24,199 bases of DNA from Chara braunii (GCA_003427395.1 BFEA01000885.1:331604-355802); one strand, 5' to 3'. Counted from the stretch's first letter, positions 1 through 9,282 are shown. The notes: generated by a model not told the origin, from the letters alone. Made by a program: numbers and translations.

Positions 1-175
1 AGTCCCGGTCAGGTCAGGACTTATATCGAAGTCTTCCACTGCGCTACAAAGCACCATTTTTGTATGTATCAGGATGTACACTGCTTGTTGATATTCCACT
101 AGCACTGCATTGTCCATTCAGTCCTTTTCATCACATTGCGGATCCTTGGTTATATATGTACATTGGCATGTAACA
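1..175 (+). repeat. 5' LTR, last 175 bases
   Basis: Bases 1-175 align with 15609-15788 in the 3' LTR. I count about six substitutions, a 6-base indel after position 89, and extra bases in the 3' copy near its end. The end reads ATGTAACA, against ATGTAATACA in the 3' copy. The remaining part of this LTR, about 1070 bases by comparison with the 3' copy, lies to the left of the window. Confidence 0.92.
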
Positions 176-177
176 GT

Positions 178-190
178 TGGTATCGGAACA
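178..190 (+). promoter_or_regulatory. Primer-binding site, initiator tRNA-Met type
   Basis: TGGTATCGGAACA begins two bases after the LTR end. Plant initiator tRNA-Met sites read TGGTATCAGAGCC, so the first seven bases match and there are two early changes. This is where minus-strand DNA synthesis would have started. Its position relative to the LTR end is what fixes the LTR boundary. Confidence 0.85.
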
Positions 191-944
191 CCACACGTGA
201 ATCAGGACAACCTGATCGGACACGTGTGCGAGGACTAGTTAGTTGAGTAGTCTTGATTGATTGATTGATTGATTAGACCACACTAACTAGCCCCCCAAAT
301 CACAACTTTGACCTCACTGCCGAAAATCGATTTTTTTTCTTCTTTTCTTGGATTTTGTTTTCCTGCTATTTCTGTTGTGGAAAATCGCAATAGCGCAGCA
401 CCTGAAATTTCGTTGTTGGAAATCCGGAATATCTTTTTTCGAAAATTTCGATTTCCTTTTGCAAATTCCCGTTATTTGGAAATCCGGAATATTTTTTTTC
501 TGTCATTTCCGAAATTCGTTTTTCGAGATTTGAAAATGGTACGGGAAATCCCTCTTGCAGTGACCATTTTCCAAACTGCGCGTACTCTCATCTGAGTAAT
601 TCGGAATATTTTTATGTTATTTTATTTTCGGAATTCTCTTATCGTTATTTCGCACTTCAGGGGGAATTGGGAGGCCTACTGAACTTGCAAACGAGTATTT
701 GTTTTTTCTTTTTCTCGAAATTTTCACAAAGATCGAACTTTTCTTTTTTGATTAGTGGCTTCTTATCCCCCCCTACCCCTCCCCACCTACGTTGTTGCCC
801 CCTCTGGTCTTATCTTCTCTATCGGTCTCCGACTCTCCGAGTACCTCCTGCGGCAGCATTGGTAAGTTGCCACGTCAGCAGGACACATCAGCAGGACACG
901 TCAGCAGCAGGGAGTGCCACGTCAGCAGGCCCCTGGCCTGGTTT
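191..944 (+). repeat. Untranslated leader with simple and 60-base tandem repeats
   Basis: This leader has no supported gene. It holds a TTGA microsatellite of about five units at 253-275. A unit of exactly 60 bases is repeated, marked by TTGGAAATCCGGAATAT at 416-432 and 476-492, with a weaker third match near 599. The region is rich in T runs. The short open frames here lack any domain I recognise. Confidence 0.65.
192..228 (+). other. Two-tier hairpin directly after the primer-binding site
   Basis: The outer stem CACACGTG/CACGTGTG (192-199 and 221-228) encloses a second stem ATCAGG/CCTGAT (201-206 and 211-216) with loop ACAA. All 14 pairs are Watson-Crick. It lies in the transcribed leader one base past the primer site. 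That is where retroelement RNAs often hold structures for priming, dimerisation or packaging, but any such role here is inference. Confidence 0.7.
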
Positions 945-2255
945 ATGCTCACGCGCTCGCAAACAGCCGTCATGGACCAGAAGTCCGGGGAAACGGACGA
1001 GGCCTATCAGGCCCGGATGCTGCTTCTGCTTACGGAAGCCAAGCAACGGTCGGATGCAGTAGCAGCCGCAGCAAAGAAGAAGGCAGAGGATGCCCAGAAG
1101 GCACGTCTGTTGGCAATCGAACAGCAGCGCCAGCAAGACGAGGCAGCAGCAAAGGCTGCCAATGAAGAACGAATTCAACGATGCGAGAAGATATTCAGCG
1201 GAGAGCGAGCTTTGCTCACAATGGCAGCGGACTGGCGGGCCGAGGCCGCGAATGGTAAGATGGAAGGGAGTGGAAGCAAGATCGCTCTACTCCTCTCCCA
1301 TCTCACGGATCTCCTGGCAACATGCATTACACAGCAGGAGGACATCCACAACCTCGACGACGCGTTGGATCAACTCAGCAGCCTCTAGCAGCTGGAGCAA
1401 CGACCCGTCGCCGCCCCCGATGCCAGCTCCTCCAACACCTCTGATCGCCTCAATGCATTGGAGATCGACGTCGGCGCCCTCAAGGACGACACGCAGCTAC
1501 AACAAACCGCCACGCCACAACTGGACCAGCGCATCTGTGCTGCCGCCGCCAACCCATATGCGGCACCGCGCGAGACGACGCCAAGGTTCAATGATTAGGA
1601 GATCTTCTGCGATTCGACGAAGACGGACCCAATTCCGTGGTTCCGCAAGTTCGAGCTCAAGTTGCAGCTACACCACGTCAGCGAGGACAAACATCATGCA
1701 TACTTGTACTCCCGATTGGGGGGCGCGTGCCAAGCATGGTTGGACAATCTCTTGTCTAAGTATGGGGTGGTAGCTGCCGACTTGTACACCAAGATCAGTT
1801 GGGATGATCTAAAGGCGGCGTGGCATAAGCGGTTCCAAGTAGAGTCGCCGGAGATCAATGCAATGGACAAGTTGATGACCTTCGAACAAGGCTCGTTGTC
1901 GAGTGTTGACTAGATTGCCGAGTACCAACGCTTGACATCCGTCCGAGACATTCAAATGGGCTTCAAGGCCGTCAAACACTACTTCATCTCGAGGTCGTGT
2001 CCGGCGTTGGGCAACGCCTTGACTCACGTCGAAGACATCCTGACGACAATGGCGGAGCTCTTCGACAAGGATGCGCAGATTATTGTCACGAACAAGGAGG
2101 CTAAGAACCTCCAACGTTCGTCCGCGACTGGCTCGAGCATAGATTAGCATCGGCTGAAAGTGGCCGTGGTCGGGGCGGTGTCGAGCGCATCGGTCCGGCA
2201 CCGCACCAGGGCAGCGCGGGACCCTACCGGCCGCGTCACACAGGAGTTGGTTTAA
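945..2255 (+). pseudogene. gag, 5' portion, four in-frame TAG codons
   Basis: One frame runs from ATG 945 (or ATG 972) to TAA 2253-2255. TAG codons break it at 1386, 1596, 1911 and 2145, and the protein sense continues in the same frame after the first three at least. The first 130 codons from ATG 972 are Ala/Lys/Glu/Gln-rich and probably coiled coil (runs such as AAAAKKKAEDAQKARLLAIE). From about 1600 the text is a typical retrotransposon gag domain, with PWFRKFELKLQLH, ACQAWLDNLL and WDDLKAAWHKRF. This would have formed the capsid of the virus-like particle. After 2150 the sense fades. Another frame reads GPYRPRHTGVGLNPSSQYTW (about 2220-2280), which resembles a gag linker, so the true break with the following DNA lies somewhere in 2150-2330. 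Confidence 0.82.
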
Positions 2256-2690
2256 ATCCTTCGTCGCAATATACATGGAGCTTCCGCAAGCCGCTCCAGC
2301 CGAGTGCGCCAACCATACCTCCGGCGAGCCCCTACGACAGGATAGGGCCTACGCGAGGCACGATTTACCTCCACCTTACGGGAGCTCTCACCTCCCTTCA
2401 GTGGGCGTATCCCCGGCGAGCTACCAGTCCACAGTACGAAAGCTAATCAGTTGCAATCGCAGAGGTGGACCAGCCGAGGGCGTTTCTCGTTCACTGTAGC
2501 ATAGGGGGTACGCGCTGTAATACGCCTCTATCGAACCCGCACGCGAACCGACGTCTTGGGGGGCTGAAGTCCCAAGCGCGGCCCGTCGTCGGTCGACTAG
2601 GACGTATCCCACTCGCCACGCGCACACCACTCTACAAAGCGCAAAAATAAATAACACACACAAACACTAAAAACAACGCGACAACACTCC
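2256..2690. other. GC-rich non-coding stretch at the left edge of the gag break
   Basis: This stretch has no supported gene. A small stem CTTGGG/CCCAAG lies near 2555-2576. The end (about 2635-2680) changes to A-rich sequence with ACACACAAACAC-type runs, which is unlike the codon-biased gag before it. Confidence 0.4.
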
Positions 2691-2703
2691 TAGTCCCTTC
2701 AGC

Positions 2704-2812
2704 GTCTATCCCATAACCTTTCGCTGCGAAAAAATCAAGTAAGCGGCACGCGCGAGGCTCAATATAAAAAATCGCGCGGCCGTAGAGCCTTATCATATCG
2801 ACTAGCAATGCC
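2704..2812 (+). promoter_or_regulatory. Promoter-like module, copy 1
   Basis: The module reads TCCCATAACCTTT, then about 40 variable GC-rich bases with CGCGCGAGG, then a TATA-like AATATAAAA near 2760, then CGCGCGG and a pyrimidine-rich CTTAT. The same order and spacing recur at 3275-3372, and more weakly near 9672-9740. The upstream-box plus TATA layout resembles a promoter, but the transcript it would drive is unknown. Confidence 0.35.
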
Positions 2813-3274
2813 AACGTACGCAAGCGATCGCAAGCATGGAGTACTATGTAGTACCCATAATTATGAGGTCCTGGATAATAATCGAGGGTCACCTTCGACA
2901 CTCAAGTGTCGGCAGACACTCGCCTCGAGGGGGTTAATCTCTCGGCGCTAGATAACCGCCATGCGAGGTTGAAGACCACACACCCTCGTCTGCACATTGT
3001 GCAGAGTGGGTGGTACACAGGTCCACACCTGTGGTGGCAGTCGTTTCTTACTGCCCTAGAGATGATCCCCACTCCAAGCCTGGACAAAAGTAAAGGGGTT
3101 TGACTTTGACGGCTGCCACGGACTATAACGTCCAACCATGATAACTCCAGAAAGCAAAAATAGGCCGAAGGTCCCCCCCCCCTATCCCAGAAAATCATAA
3201 CCTTGGGTACCCTTTTTGATTGGTACCAGCGGCCTATAATAATCCCAAACATTCGTGCCTACTTGCGATTCTCT

Positions 3275-3372
3275 TAATCCCATAACCTTTAGACACTAGG
3301 ACGGCGAAACGTCGCGCGTAGGAATTTGATATAAAGCCGCGCGGTCACAGGCCAGTCTTATACCAACCAACA
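3275..3372 (+). promoter_or_regulatory. Promoter-like module, copy 2
   Basis: TCCCATAACCTTT matches copy 1 exactly over 13 bases. A TATA-like GATATAAAG (about 3328-3336) follows at nearly the same distance, then GCGCGG and CTTATACCAACCAACAATG. Copy 1 has the counterpart GCGCGGCC and CTTATCATATCG. Weak similarity seems to continue downstream (CTCGAGGG near 2923 and 3550), so the modules may belong to diverged units about 570 bases long. Confidence 0.35.
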
Positions 3373-3410
3373 ATGTTAGTCACGCGCGGTAATTGCAGTT
3401 CCGGCCCCGC

Positions 3411-3502
3411 GATATTGAATGGCTGAAGGAATATATCGTGAAGGGCTACCCTTCACGATATTAAACGGTTGAAGGACATGTCATTCAGCCCTCACGACAC
3501 TT
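3411..3502 (+). repeat. 46-base imperfect tandem repeat with a perfect 13-bp hairpin
   Basis: GATATTGAATGGCTGAAGGA at 3411 recurs as GATATTAAACGGTTGAAGGA at 3457. Inside, ATATCGTGAAGGG (3433-3445) and CCCTTCACGATAT (3449-3461) form a perfect 13-bp stem with loop CTA. No gene is associated with it. Confidence 0.75.
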
Positions 3503-3541
3503 CTGCCCCTAGGGTTGGGTGTCTCGACGGGCGGGGCAGAT

Positions 3542-3580
3542 AGACTCTGCTCGAGGGAAAGCTCTTTCCCTGCAGAGTCT
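3542..3580 (+). other. Long hairpin, 9 + 8 bp with a 3-base bulge
   Basis: AGACTCTGC (3542-3550) pairs with GCAGAGTCT (3572-3580). The inner AGGGAAAG (3554-3561) pairs with CTTTCCCT (3564-3571). TCG is bulged on one side and CT is the two-base turn. The next strong hairpin is at 4172-4190. Confidence 0.75.
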
Positions 3581-3589
3581 GGGGCTCGG

Positions 3590-4420
3590 GGTGTCCTCGA
3601 CAAGGACCTCGAATCCCGCCCCAGGACGAACGTCCGACTAAGAAACTCGCAAGAAGCAGACAAACAAGAGGAGGGGTCTCCCTTATTTTCTTGATCTCAA
3701 CCCCTAATTATGCCCTTAGTAAGCGGCCCCTCAGGCCGCGCGAACATCCAACATAGGTAGACACATATATGTATATATAAGGGGAATAGGTATGTGACGA
3801 TCACTTCTCACAATCACGGTGAGACTCCTCACAACCATATGTATACATGTGATCGCAGACAATCAAATCCAGAATCTGAGCCACAGAACATACCTGCAAT
3901 CACATCAAAGAGTCAAACAACAGTCCACGCACTACACAGAGTCAACCCCAACCAATCTCTACACTCATACCCTTTGCTTTAGCCATGCAAGCCCCAATCT
4001 CCTGTCCAACCAACCATAATTAAATACTCAGTACCTTTGTTAAATGACCATTCAATAAAAGTTCAAGTGAAACCTTAATGAAACAACGAAATCACCAGGG
4101 CTAAAGCCTTTTAGGTTGAGTATGGGGAGTGAGTTGGAATCGAGTCATAGACCGACGGATCGGCAACCGACCTGTTATCAGTGATAACAGAAGGTGACCC
4201 TTATAGGATCAGGCTGAAGCTAATCCAAGTCCTGAATCGAAGTCCAACGAAGGTCTGTACCATAAGACAGGTCAACCCCCAGGTTAGGTCATCAGCGCAT
4301 GGGGGATGAACCTCCATAACACCTCCTTACTCTAGACTATCTGCCAACTAAATCCAAGTCTACGCCTAAGCCAGTGCCCAAGCAAAGGTAGACTAACGGC
4401 AGGATCTCCCCTATTCAGTG
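3590..4420. other. Non-coding, AT-rich towards the right
   Basis: This stretch has no supported gene. It includes a TATA-rich patch at about 3765-3782, a possible polyadenylation signal AATAAA at 4054-4059, and a perfect hairpin CTGTTATC/GATAACAG at 4172-4190 with loop AGT. If the minus-strand primer site at 4422-4439 is real, this is the start of that element's internal region, but no gag sense is visible on the minus strand. Confidence 0.4.
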
Positions 4421-4421
4421 T

Positions 4422-4439
4422 GGATCGTCAGAATCGCCA
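4422..4439 (-). promoter_or_regulatory. Candidate primer-binding site of a second retroelement, minus strand
   Basis: On the minus strand this reads TGGCGATTCTGACGATCC. It starts two bases after a sequence ending TTTTGACA, the usual LTR end plus short spacer. TGGCGA followed by CTCTG-like sequence recalls the tRNA-Arg primer sites of Tat/Ogre elements; the exact tRNA is not determined here. The LTR itself would extend to higher coordinates from 4442. Confidence 0.4.
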
Positions 4440-4441
4440 CC

Positions 4442-4800
4442 TGTCAAAATGTAACTCTTCTAAATCAAGAAAATTTTGGCAGCGCTTCCCGTAGGAAAAA
4501 TGTCTTTTCAGAACTTTTATCAGCCAAAATATGAAAACAGAAGTAGCTTTTGACTTTCCAAAGTTCATTTTTGTCTAACTCTCTGGACTAATAAAAATTT
4601 GGGCAGCACTCCCTTTGGAAAAGAAGACTTCCCAGATTTTTACTAGGTCATATACAAACTCTAGACAGTCTGAACTTTGAAAAGTCAGAATTTGACTAAC
4701 TCCTTGGATTTGCATAATTTCGGCAGCGCTTCCCATAGAGAAAGTAGCTTACCAAAATTTATACAAAGCCAAGTATAACAAAAGATACCAGAAAATGCGA
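4442..4800 (-). repeat. LTR edge and three 120-base tandem units
   Basis: Starting at TGTCAAAATGTAAC (4442), a unit of about 120 bases occurs three times. Its best-kept part is GGCAGCGCTTCCC or close, at 4479, 4602 and 4722, followed by TAGGAAAA-like sequence and a (C)CAAAATT or CAGATTTTTAC block. Spacing is 123 and 120 bases. The units lie at the end of the proposed minus-strand LTR and directly before the hairpin array. No reading frame is involved. Confidence 0.6.
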
Positions 4801-5060
4801 GAACTGATCTAAGTAAAAAAACTTAGCTCAGAAAATGCAGGAATTGAAACTAACTCCTATGACTCTAGCACGTGGCGAGCGACTAAAGCAACTACCTATC
4901 AAACTGAAACTTAGACTAAGTAACCATCTCACTCAGCCACATGCAAGGCCAAACCACGAAGGTAAGTACTCTCACTAACCCCAAGTTAAATCCGGGCAAA
5001 CAATAAGTTCATGTCTTCTCAGTAAATTACCCATTTGTACCCAACTTACATAAGGCGTAA

Positions 5061-5914
5061 AGTCAAGCCATCCAATCTTATGGAACACGCCTGACTCAGC
5101 CATTGAGTATACACGAACAGGTTGCACAACTACTTCTCTCTTCCTTTGGGCATATGACTAAGCCATCCATCTTAGAAACAATGCTTAGTCGCCCTGAACT
5201 GTTTAATACCCAGATTATATATACTTCTTTGAACTTAGTGTTCAAAAGCTGAGTGTAGGACTGAGCCATTCATCTTAGAAACAAAGCTCAGTCTGCCCAA
5301 AGTTACCTTCAGTTATACTCTTAATTGTACTCTCTTCAAGTTTATGATAAGCTTTTATGATAAGTCAGGCTATCGAATCTTATGGAATCCTTGGCTGACT
5401 AGCCTGTTCTCAAGTAAGATAGTAATAAAATATAGTCAAATTATAACCTTTTGGGTTCTAACATGTGCGAGGCATTGGGCCATACCATCCAATCTTATGG
5501 AACATATCTGGTCCTCCGCCAGGTTCGTTTCTCTCTGATCCAAATGTGCGAGGTATGAGTCCAAAGTCATCCAATCTTATGGAACATGCCTTGTCCTCAA
5601 CCAAAAATTACTCAACCAAAAATTACTCCCTCAGAATAAAAGCAAGAAGAGGCTGAGCCATCCAAGCTTATGGAACATGCTCAGATCTCCTCGTTCAGAA
5701 ACCAAAGAAACAGAGTAAAACCCAAATAAACAAGGCAACCAAGTCATCCAAGCTTATGGAACATGTTTGGCTCCTCTGAAATCAACCACAATTAATCCTC
5801 ACAAGTCAGAGCAATCAGACCATCCAAGCTTATGGAACATGCCTGATTCTCAATGCAATTCCAAAAATAAACCACGGCAGTCAGGCCATCCAAGCTTATG
5901 GAACATGCCTGACT
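5061..5914. repeat. Array of ten hairpins with constant loop and covarying stems
   Basis: Units start near 5061, 5156, 5259, 5363, 5477, 5557, 5653, 5739, 5813 and 5879. The loop is CATCCAAGCTTATGGAACAT, identical in the last four units, close in most others, and changed to CATCCATCTTAGAAACAAT types in units 2 and 3. The arms differ between units yet stay complementary: GACTAAGC/GCTTAGTC (2), GACTGAGC/GCTCAGTC (3), AGTCAGGC/GCCTGACT (10), CTGAGC/GCTCAG (7), and CCAAGT/GTTTGG with two G-U type pairs (8). Units 1, 4 and 9 have one mismatch in eight; unit 5 is irregular and unit 6 is weak. Inside the loop TCCA/TGGA can pair around AGCTTA. The sequence between units is not repeated. The array lies in the proposed minus-strand LTR and has no gene. 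Confidence 0.88.
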
Positions 5915-7800
5915 CCTTAAGACCCTTCCAATCGTCAAGCAAACCTGCCTTTCTCCCACCCTTCCCCTCGATGCAACCCCTTTTCTAAAACAAATCTGCT
6001 TTCAGACAATCAAAAGAAACTGAAACTGAAGCTTCTCACGCATTCCTTTACTTAATCTGAGTTGTGTTATGAAAATCAAATCCAAAGTCAAAGTATAACT
6101 GCATACAATATACTCAGTCAAAACACAATAGGAATGCAGATAGGGGTTATAATCTGAGTTTATAGAGGGGAAGGGGAAGGTTACCTCTCAATTCCCTGCC
6201 TCCAGAACTCCTCCTGAGTTTCAGCAGAGCTCCCGCAATCGGTGGGGTAACCTCCCACAGGCCTTGATGCGGTCCTACGGGTTGGAATCCCGCCTGCCGC
6301 CTTCCTCTCAGAACTGGATTAGACTTAGAGTGAGAAGGGCAGAGGATAAGGGGTCTGAGACTCTCGAGATCCAAGAAGGGGACAAACTCAACTCCCAGAA
6401 GAGGGCCTCGTTGCCTGGATGCGCCTGAGGGCCCCGCAATGGCGGCCAAAAAGTAACAGCTTGATCAGAATGAAACCAATCGCCGCAATCAATCCTCTGG
6501 CGACCTCCCGAGTTGCAGCAACAACCTCTCCTCTCAAGCCTCTGATTACTCCTCTAAACTACGGCGTGGTCACCAAATACACCAACCGGTCCCGACCGCA
6601 ATCACGAGACACCACGCTGCGTCCTGCAACCCCCTCCCTACTTGAACTGCAGACTAAAAGCAGCGAGCTCAGTTGGGGACTTCATGCACAACGAAGCTCC
6701 CGGTGTTGTGCTGCAAGCGCGCAGCACCCTAACAACACGCATGGCAACTGCAGCAGCTGAAACGCAGCTGAAGCAAAACAACGGAGCATAGCAACGGCAG
6801 TCGTAGCAGCTTGCGACAGCCAAACTGTAAGTACATAGTCCGTAGCTCTTCCTTTTGCTGCTTCAACAACCGGGAAGACCAGTGCAGCAGGCCGCAGGTA
6901 AGTCCTCAGACTCTTAGTTCACCTGCCTCGTTGCTCCGTCTGAGGAGGTAGGCAGCGAACTGCACGGCAGACTGCTGTGCTTCAATCCAGACTGCGGGCA
7001 AAAACCAACGGTAGTCCTCCCCTAACCAACCCACAGTCTACACGATCTAGGAGAGCCTCATCTGAACGGAGTGCGCCTTTGTGCTCTGCCTGAAACGCAG
7101 CAATGCACCGTAACAGAGCCTTGTAATCACCGCTGGCGTACGCTTCGTATGTCTGCAACCAACAATATCCAACGCACCCGGCAAACATCAAGCAGCGGAC
7201 AGTGGCCCAGCAACCAGCAACACCACGATTGGCAGTTGAATGAGGCAGCAGCTCAACCGACTGCAGCTTCAGCAACAGTACTTTACAAAATCTGTCGCAG
7301 TCCGTTATCATTTATATTAGCAGCATCCCTCCGCTCTCACAGCATATCAGATATAGAACTCGCCAAATGCCCACCTTACCGTAGTAGAAGCTGACCACTT
7401 CGTTGACTAAGAACGACAGTCTGTCATGCGCCTCGATTGAGAGACAAGGCAGAGGCCTGATTCCCCCTTTTGACAGTACCGTGCCTCTTCTCAAACTAAA
7501 ACTGTCGCCACACAGCCATCAACCTACTTAGTCCTTAGTAGCAGCGGTAAATCAGTACGCACAGTCTGTGATTCAAGGCTCACTGGTCATCGTTACAAAG
7601 CACGAGTCGTGGTCGTCCTCAAGTGAGACAGCAATACTAACCAAGGCACATGTGGATGTCGCTTGAGCAGGCCACCGCCTAGATCACGTACGCGCCCTCC
7701 AAGCAGTCCTGGGCCGCTCCCGCTATTGTAACAGGCAACCGGAAACGAGCTTTCTGCTAAGACATGGAAACATATGCTGCCCTTCAGCCTCACGCGCAGA
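5915..7800. other. Non-coding stretch right of the hairpin array
   Basis: This stretch has no supported gene. The open frames here (for example about 6147-6449 minus and 6419-6760 plus) show no domain and are rich in Ser, Pro, Arg and Leu, as random GC-rich frames are. Notable marks are a purine tract at 6164-6180, many CAGCAAC-type runs at about 6700-7270, and a splice-donor-like CAGGTAAGT near 6895 without a partner exon. Confidence 0.35.
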
Positions 7801-7817
7801 GGAATAAAAGGATGCCA

Positions 7818-8400
7818 CTCCCGTCGATAGGATGGCAAAATCAGAACGAATCTTCCGCTAGAATATCGCCAAGTACACCACCCCAATGGGTAGTTGAATC
7901 CCGGTGCAAATCACGCTGGTGGATCGTCGTTACACCGCTCATGCTCGCCTGTCACTTGGCTAATGCACCTGGCCACCCCCTTTGGCCAAGTTCACATTAC
8001 TTCTTATGCGCCTGATAACCATGGCCGGGGCAGCAAACAGAGCCACCAGCACGACAATTCAAACCCACGACTGCGGAGAGCAGCGATGGCCACGACCCGG
8101 ATCTCAACTCCTTACTAGCACACATGAAAAACGAAGATGAATCCGGCACTGGAGTTCGACCCGATACGTGCACGAAGAGATCGAGAAGGCTACTTGCACC
8201 GATGGGAGGAGCAAACTGACTGAATCTACCACTAGAGCCCGGGCAGATACACGGCCACCCTCGAGACTCGTCTTCCCCGCGCGCGGCTTCCAACATTCTA
8301 AAAAGCAAAAATTGCATGAATCTTCCGCTAGAACATGAAAAGATACATTGGCAACGAATTCGGCTTCCCTGCGCGCAGCTCTCACATCCTCTGCCGCCAC
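7818..8400 (+). repeat. Degenerate repeat marked by GAATCTTCCGCTAGAA
   Basis: GAATCTTCCGCTAGAA stands at 7848 and 8318, and a variant GAATCTACCACTAGAG at 8222. The bases before the first two also align (CGATAGGATGGCAAAATCAG with CGATGGGAGGAGCAAACTGA). The last two units share a downstream CCC(G/T)GCGCGC(G/A)GC block. It resembles old tandem duplication; no coding sense. Confidence 0.5.
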
Positions 8401-9200
8401 AACGAGCCACCAATTTTCAAAACTGACCCCGCCACTGAGATCGCCACTCTCAAAAAACTGTTCTCTGGTTCGATTCTGCCCAGTAATCGAGCGAGGTATT
8501 CACCCTCCGATCGCTGCCAATCCCGCTTCCGCCATAGCCTGGCGCACCCCCTACTTCTCCTAACTCGCTATACACTCCTCTAACCCGCGATTCTAACTTC
8601 ACGGCTCGACTCGCCTTAGTCGAGAACCCCCATTCAGATCCTTATCCCGCTCGATTTCCTAAAGAAACGAGTGAGATACTTAACTCTCGCTCCTTTCCGT
8701 GTCCGTTCCCGCCACCTTCCGCGCACAGCCTTCTCTACTAACTCTCCCAAACACACCTCCTATGGCCAAACTGACCGTGCCAATCGATTCGCCCGCTACC
8801 AAACCCTCTGGTTCATACTTTTCCCTGCCTACATCTGCTGAGGAATGACGAAGTTACCTCTCCTCCCTTCCACCATTCTCGTCTTCCCCGCCATCTCTGC
8901 CTGCTCCTTTTTCTGCGTGCACCCCATGCACCTTGCAGCCCATGTTCACTCACCCTTCCTACCGTTGCCTCTACCCGCCCGTCCTTCCACGTTCACTCCG
9001 TTCCACCTCGATGTCCCACCACTCTCCCTTCTCCTTTGTCAACCTACGTCAGCGCTAGCTCTTCTTCGTTTCTTTCGTCTTCGTCAGCTCCCCCGTCGCG
9101 TTGCCGTCAACGGAGCTCCCGCCAGCGCAGCTCTGCGTTAATCCGTTCGGACCGCGCAGTCATCGAACAGCACTATCAAACAGCAACCGGTGCCGCCCCT
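8400..9200. other. Pyrimidine-rich non-coding stretch
   Basis: This stretch has no supported gene. The + strand is strongly C/T-rich from about 8580 to 9120. Open frames translate to Ser/Pro/Leu-rich text without domains. Confidence 0.35.
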
Positions 9201-9206
9201 CTCCCC

Positions 9207-9282
9207 CGATTTATGCGTGTCATCCGCGCGTAGGGGCACATGCTAATCTTCTCTGTATCATTCCGATTTCATCGGATGTCCC
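9207..9282 (-). ncRNA. U6 snRNA-like fragment, antisense, probably a pseudogene
   Basis: The minus strand matches the core of plant U6 snRNA. It starts GGGACATCCGAT, keeps GATACAGAGAAGATTAGC with the ACAGAGA box (complement of 9250-9256) and the catalytic AGC (complement of 9242-9244), and continues through GGATGACACGCATAAATCG. U6 pairs with the 5' splice site and U2 in the spliceosome. Here the 5' strand of the first stem (GTCCCTTCG) and the 3' end after AAATCG are replaced by unrelated sequence. There is one inserted base after GCATG, and changes occur in the internal stem-loop. No TATA box at the pol III distance or terminal T run in the right place is evident. A retroposed or captured fragment is most likely; a diverged lineage-specific U6 is less likely. 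Confidence 0.72.

Noticed and set aside
945-2147. Reassignment of UAG as a sense codon, because gag and pol stops are mostly TAG
   Set aside because: Real ends in the window use TAG as well (pol at 14495, ORF1 at 18874), and the frames also carry TGA and frameshifts. Decay by C-to-T change explains the pattern more simply.
3173-3182. Run of ten C as the polypurine tract of a minus-strand element
   Set aside because: The bases beside it do not give an LTR start on the minus strand, and no LTR copy matches there.
5061-5914. CRISPR array
   Set aside because: Repeats are imperfect with changing arms, spacing is irregular (66-114), and the setting is a eukaryotic repeat region.
6164-6180. Purine tract as polypurine tract of a + strand element
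   Set aside because: It is followed by TTACCTC and not by an LTR start with TG, and no matching LTR is seen.
6147-6449. 100-codon minus-strand frame as a gene
   Set aside because: Composition is that of a random GC-rich frame, with no domain, no support at its ends, and it lies in non-coding repeat DNA.
6890-6902. Splice donor CAGGTAAGT as part of a host gene
   Set aside because: No coding exon to the left and no acceptor with a following exon could be supported.
8440-8500. tRNA gene, from a B-box-like GGTTCGATTCT at 8467
   Set aside because: No A box at the right distance, no acceptor stem and no cloverleaf can be drawn.
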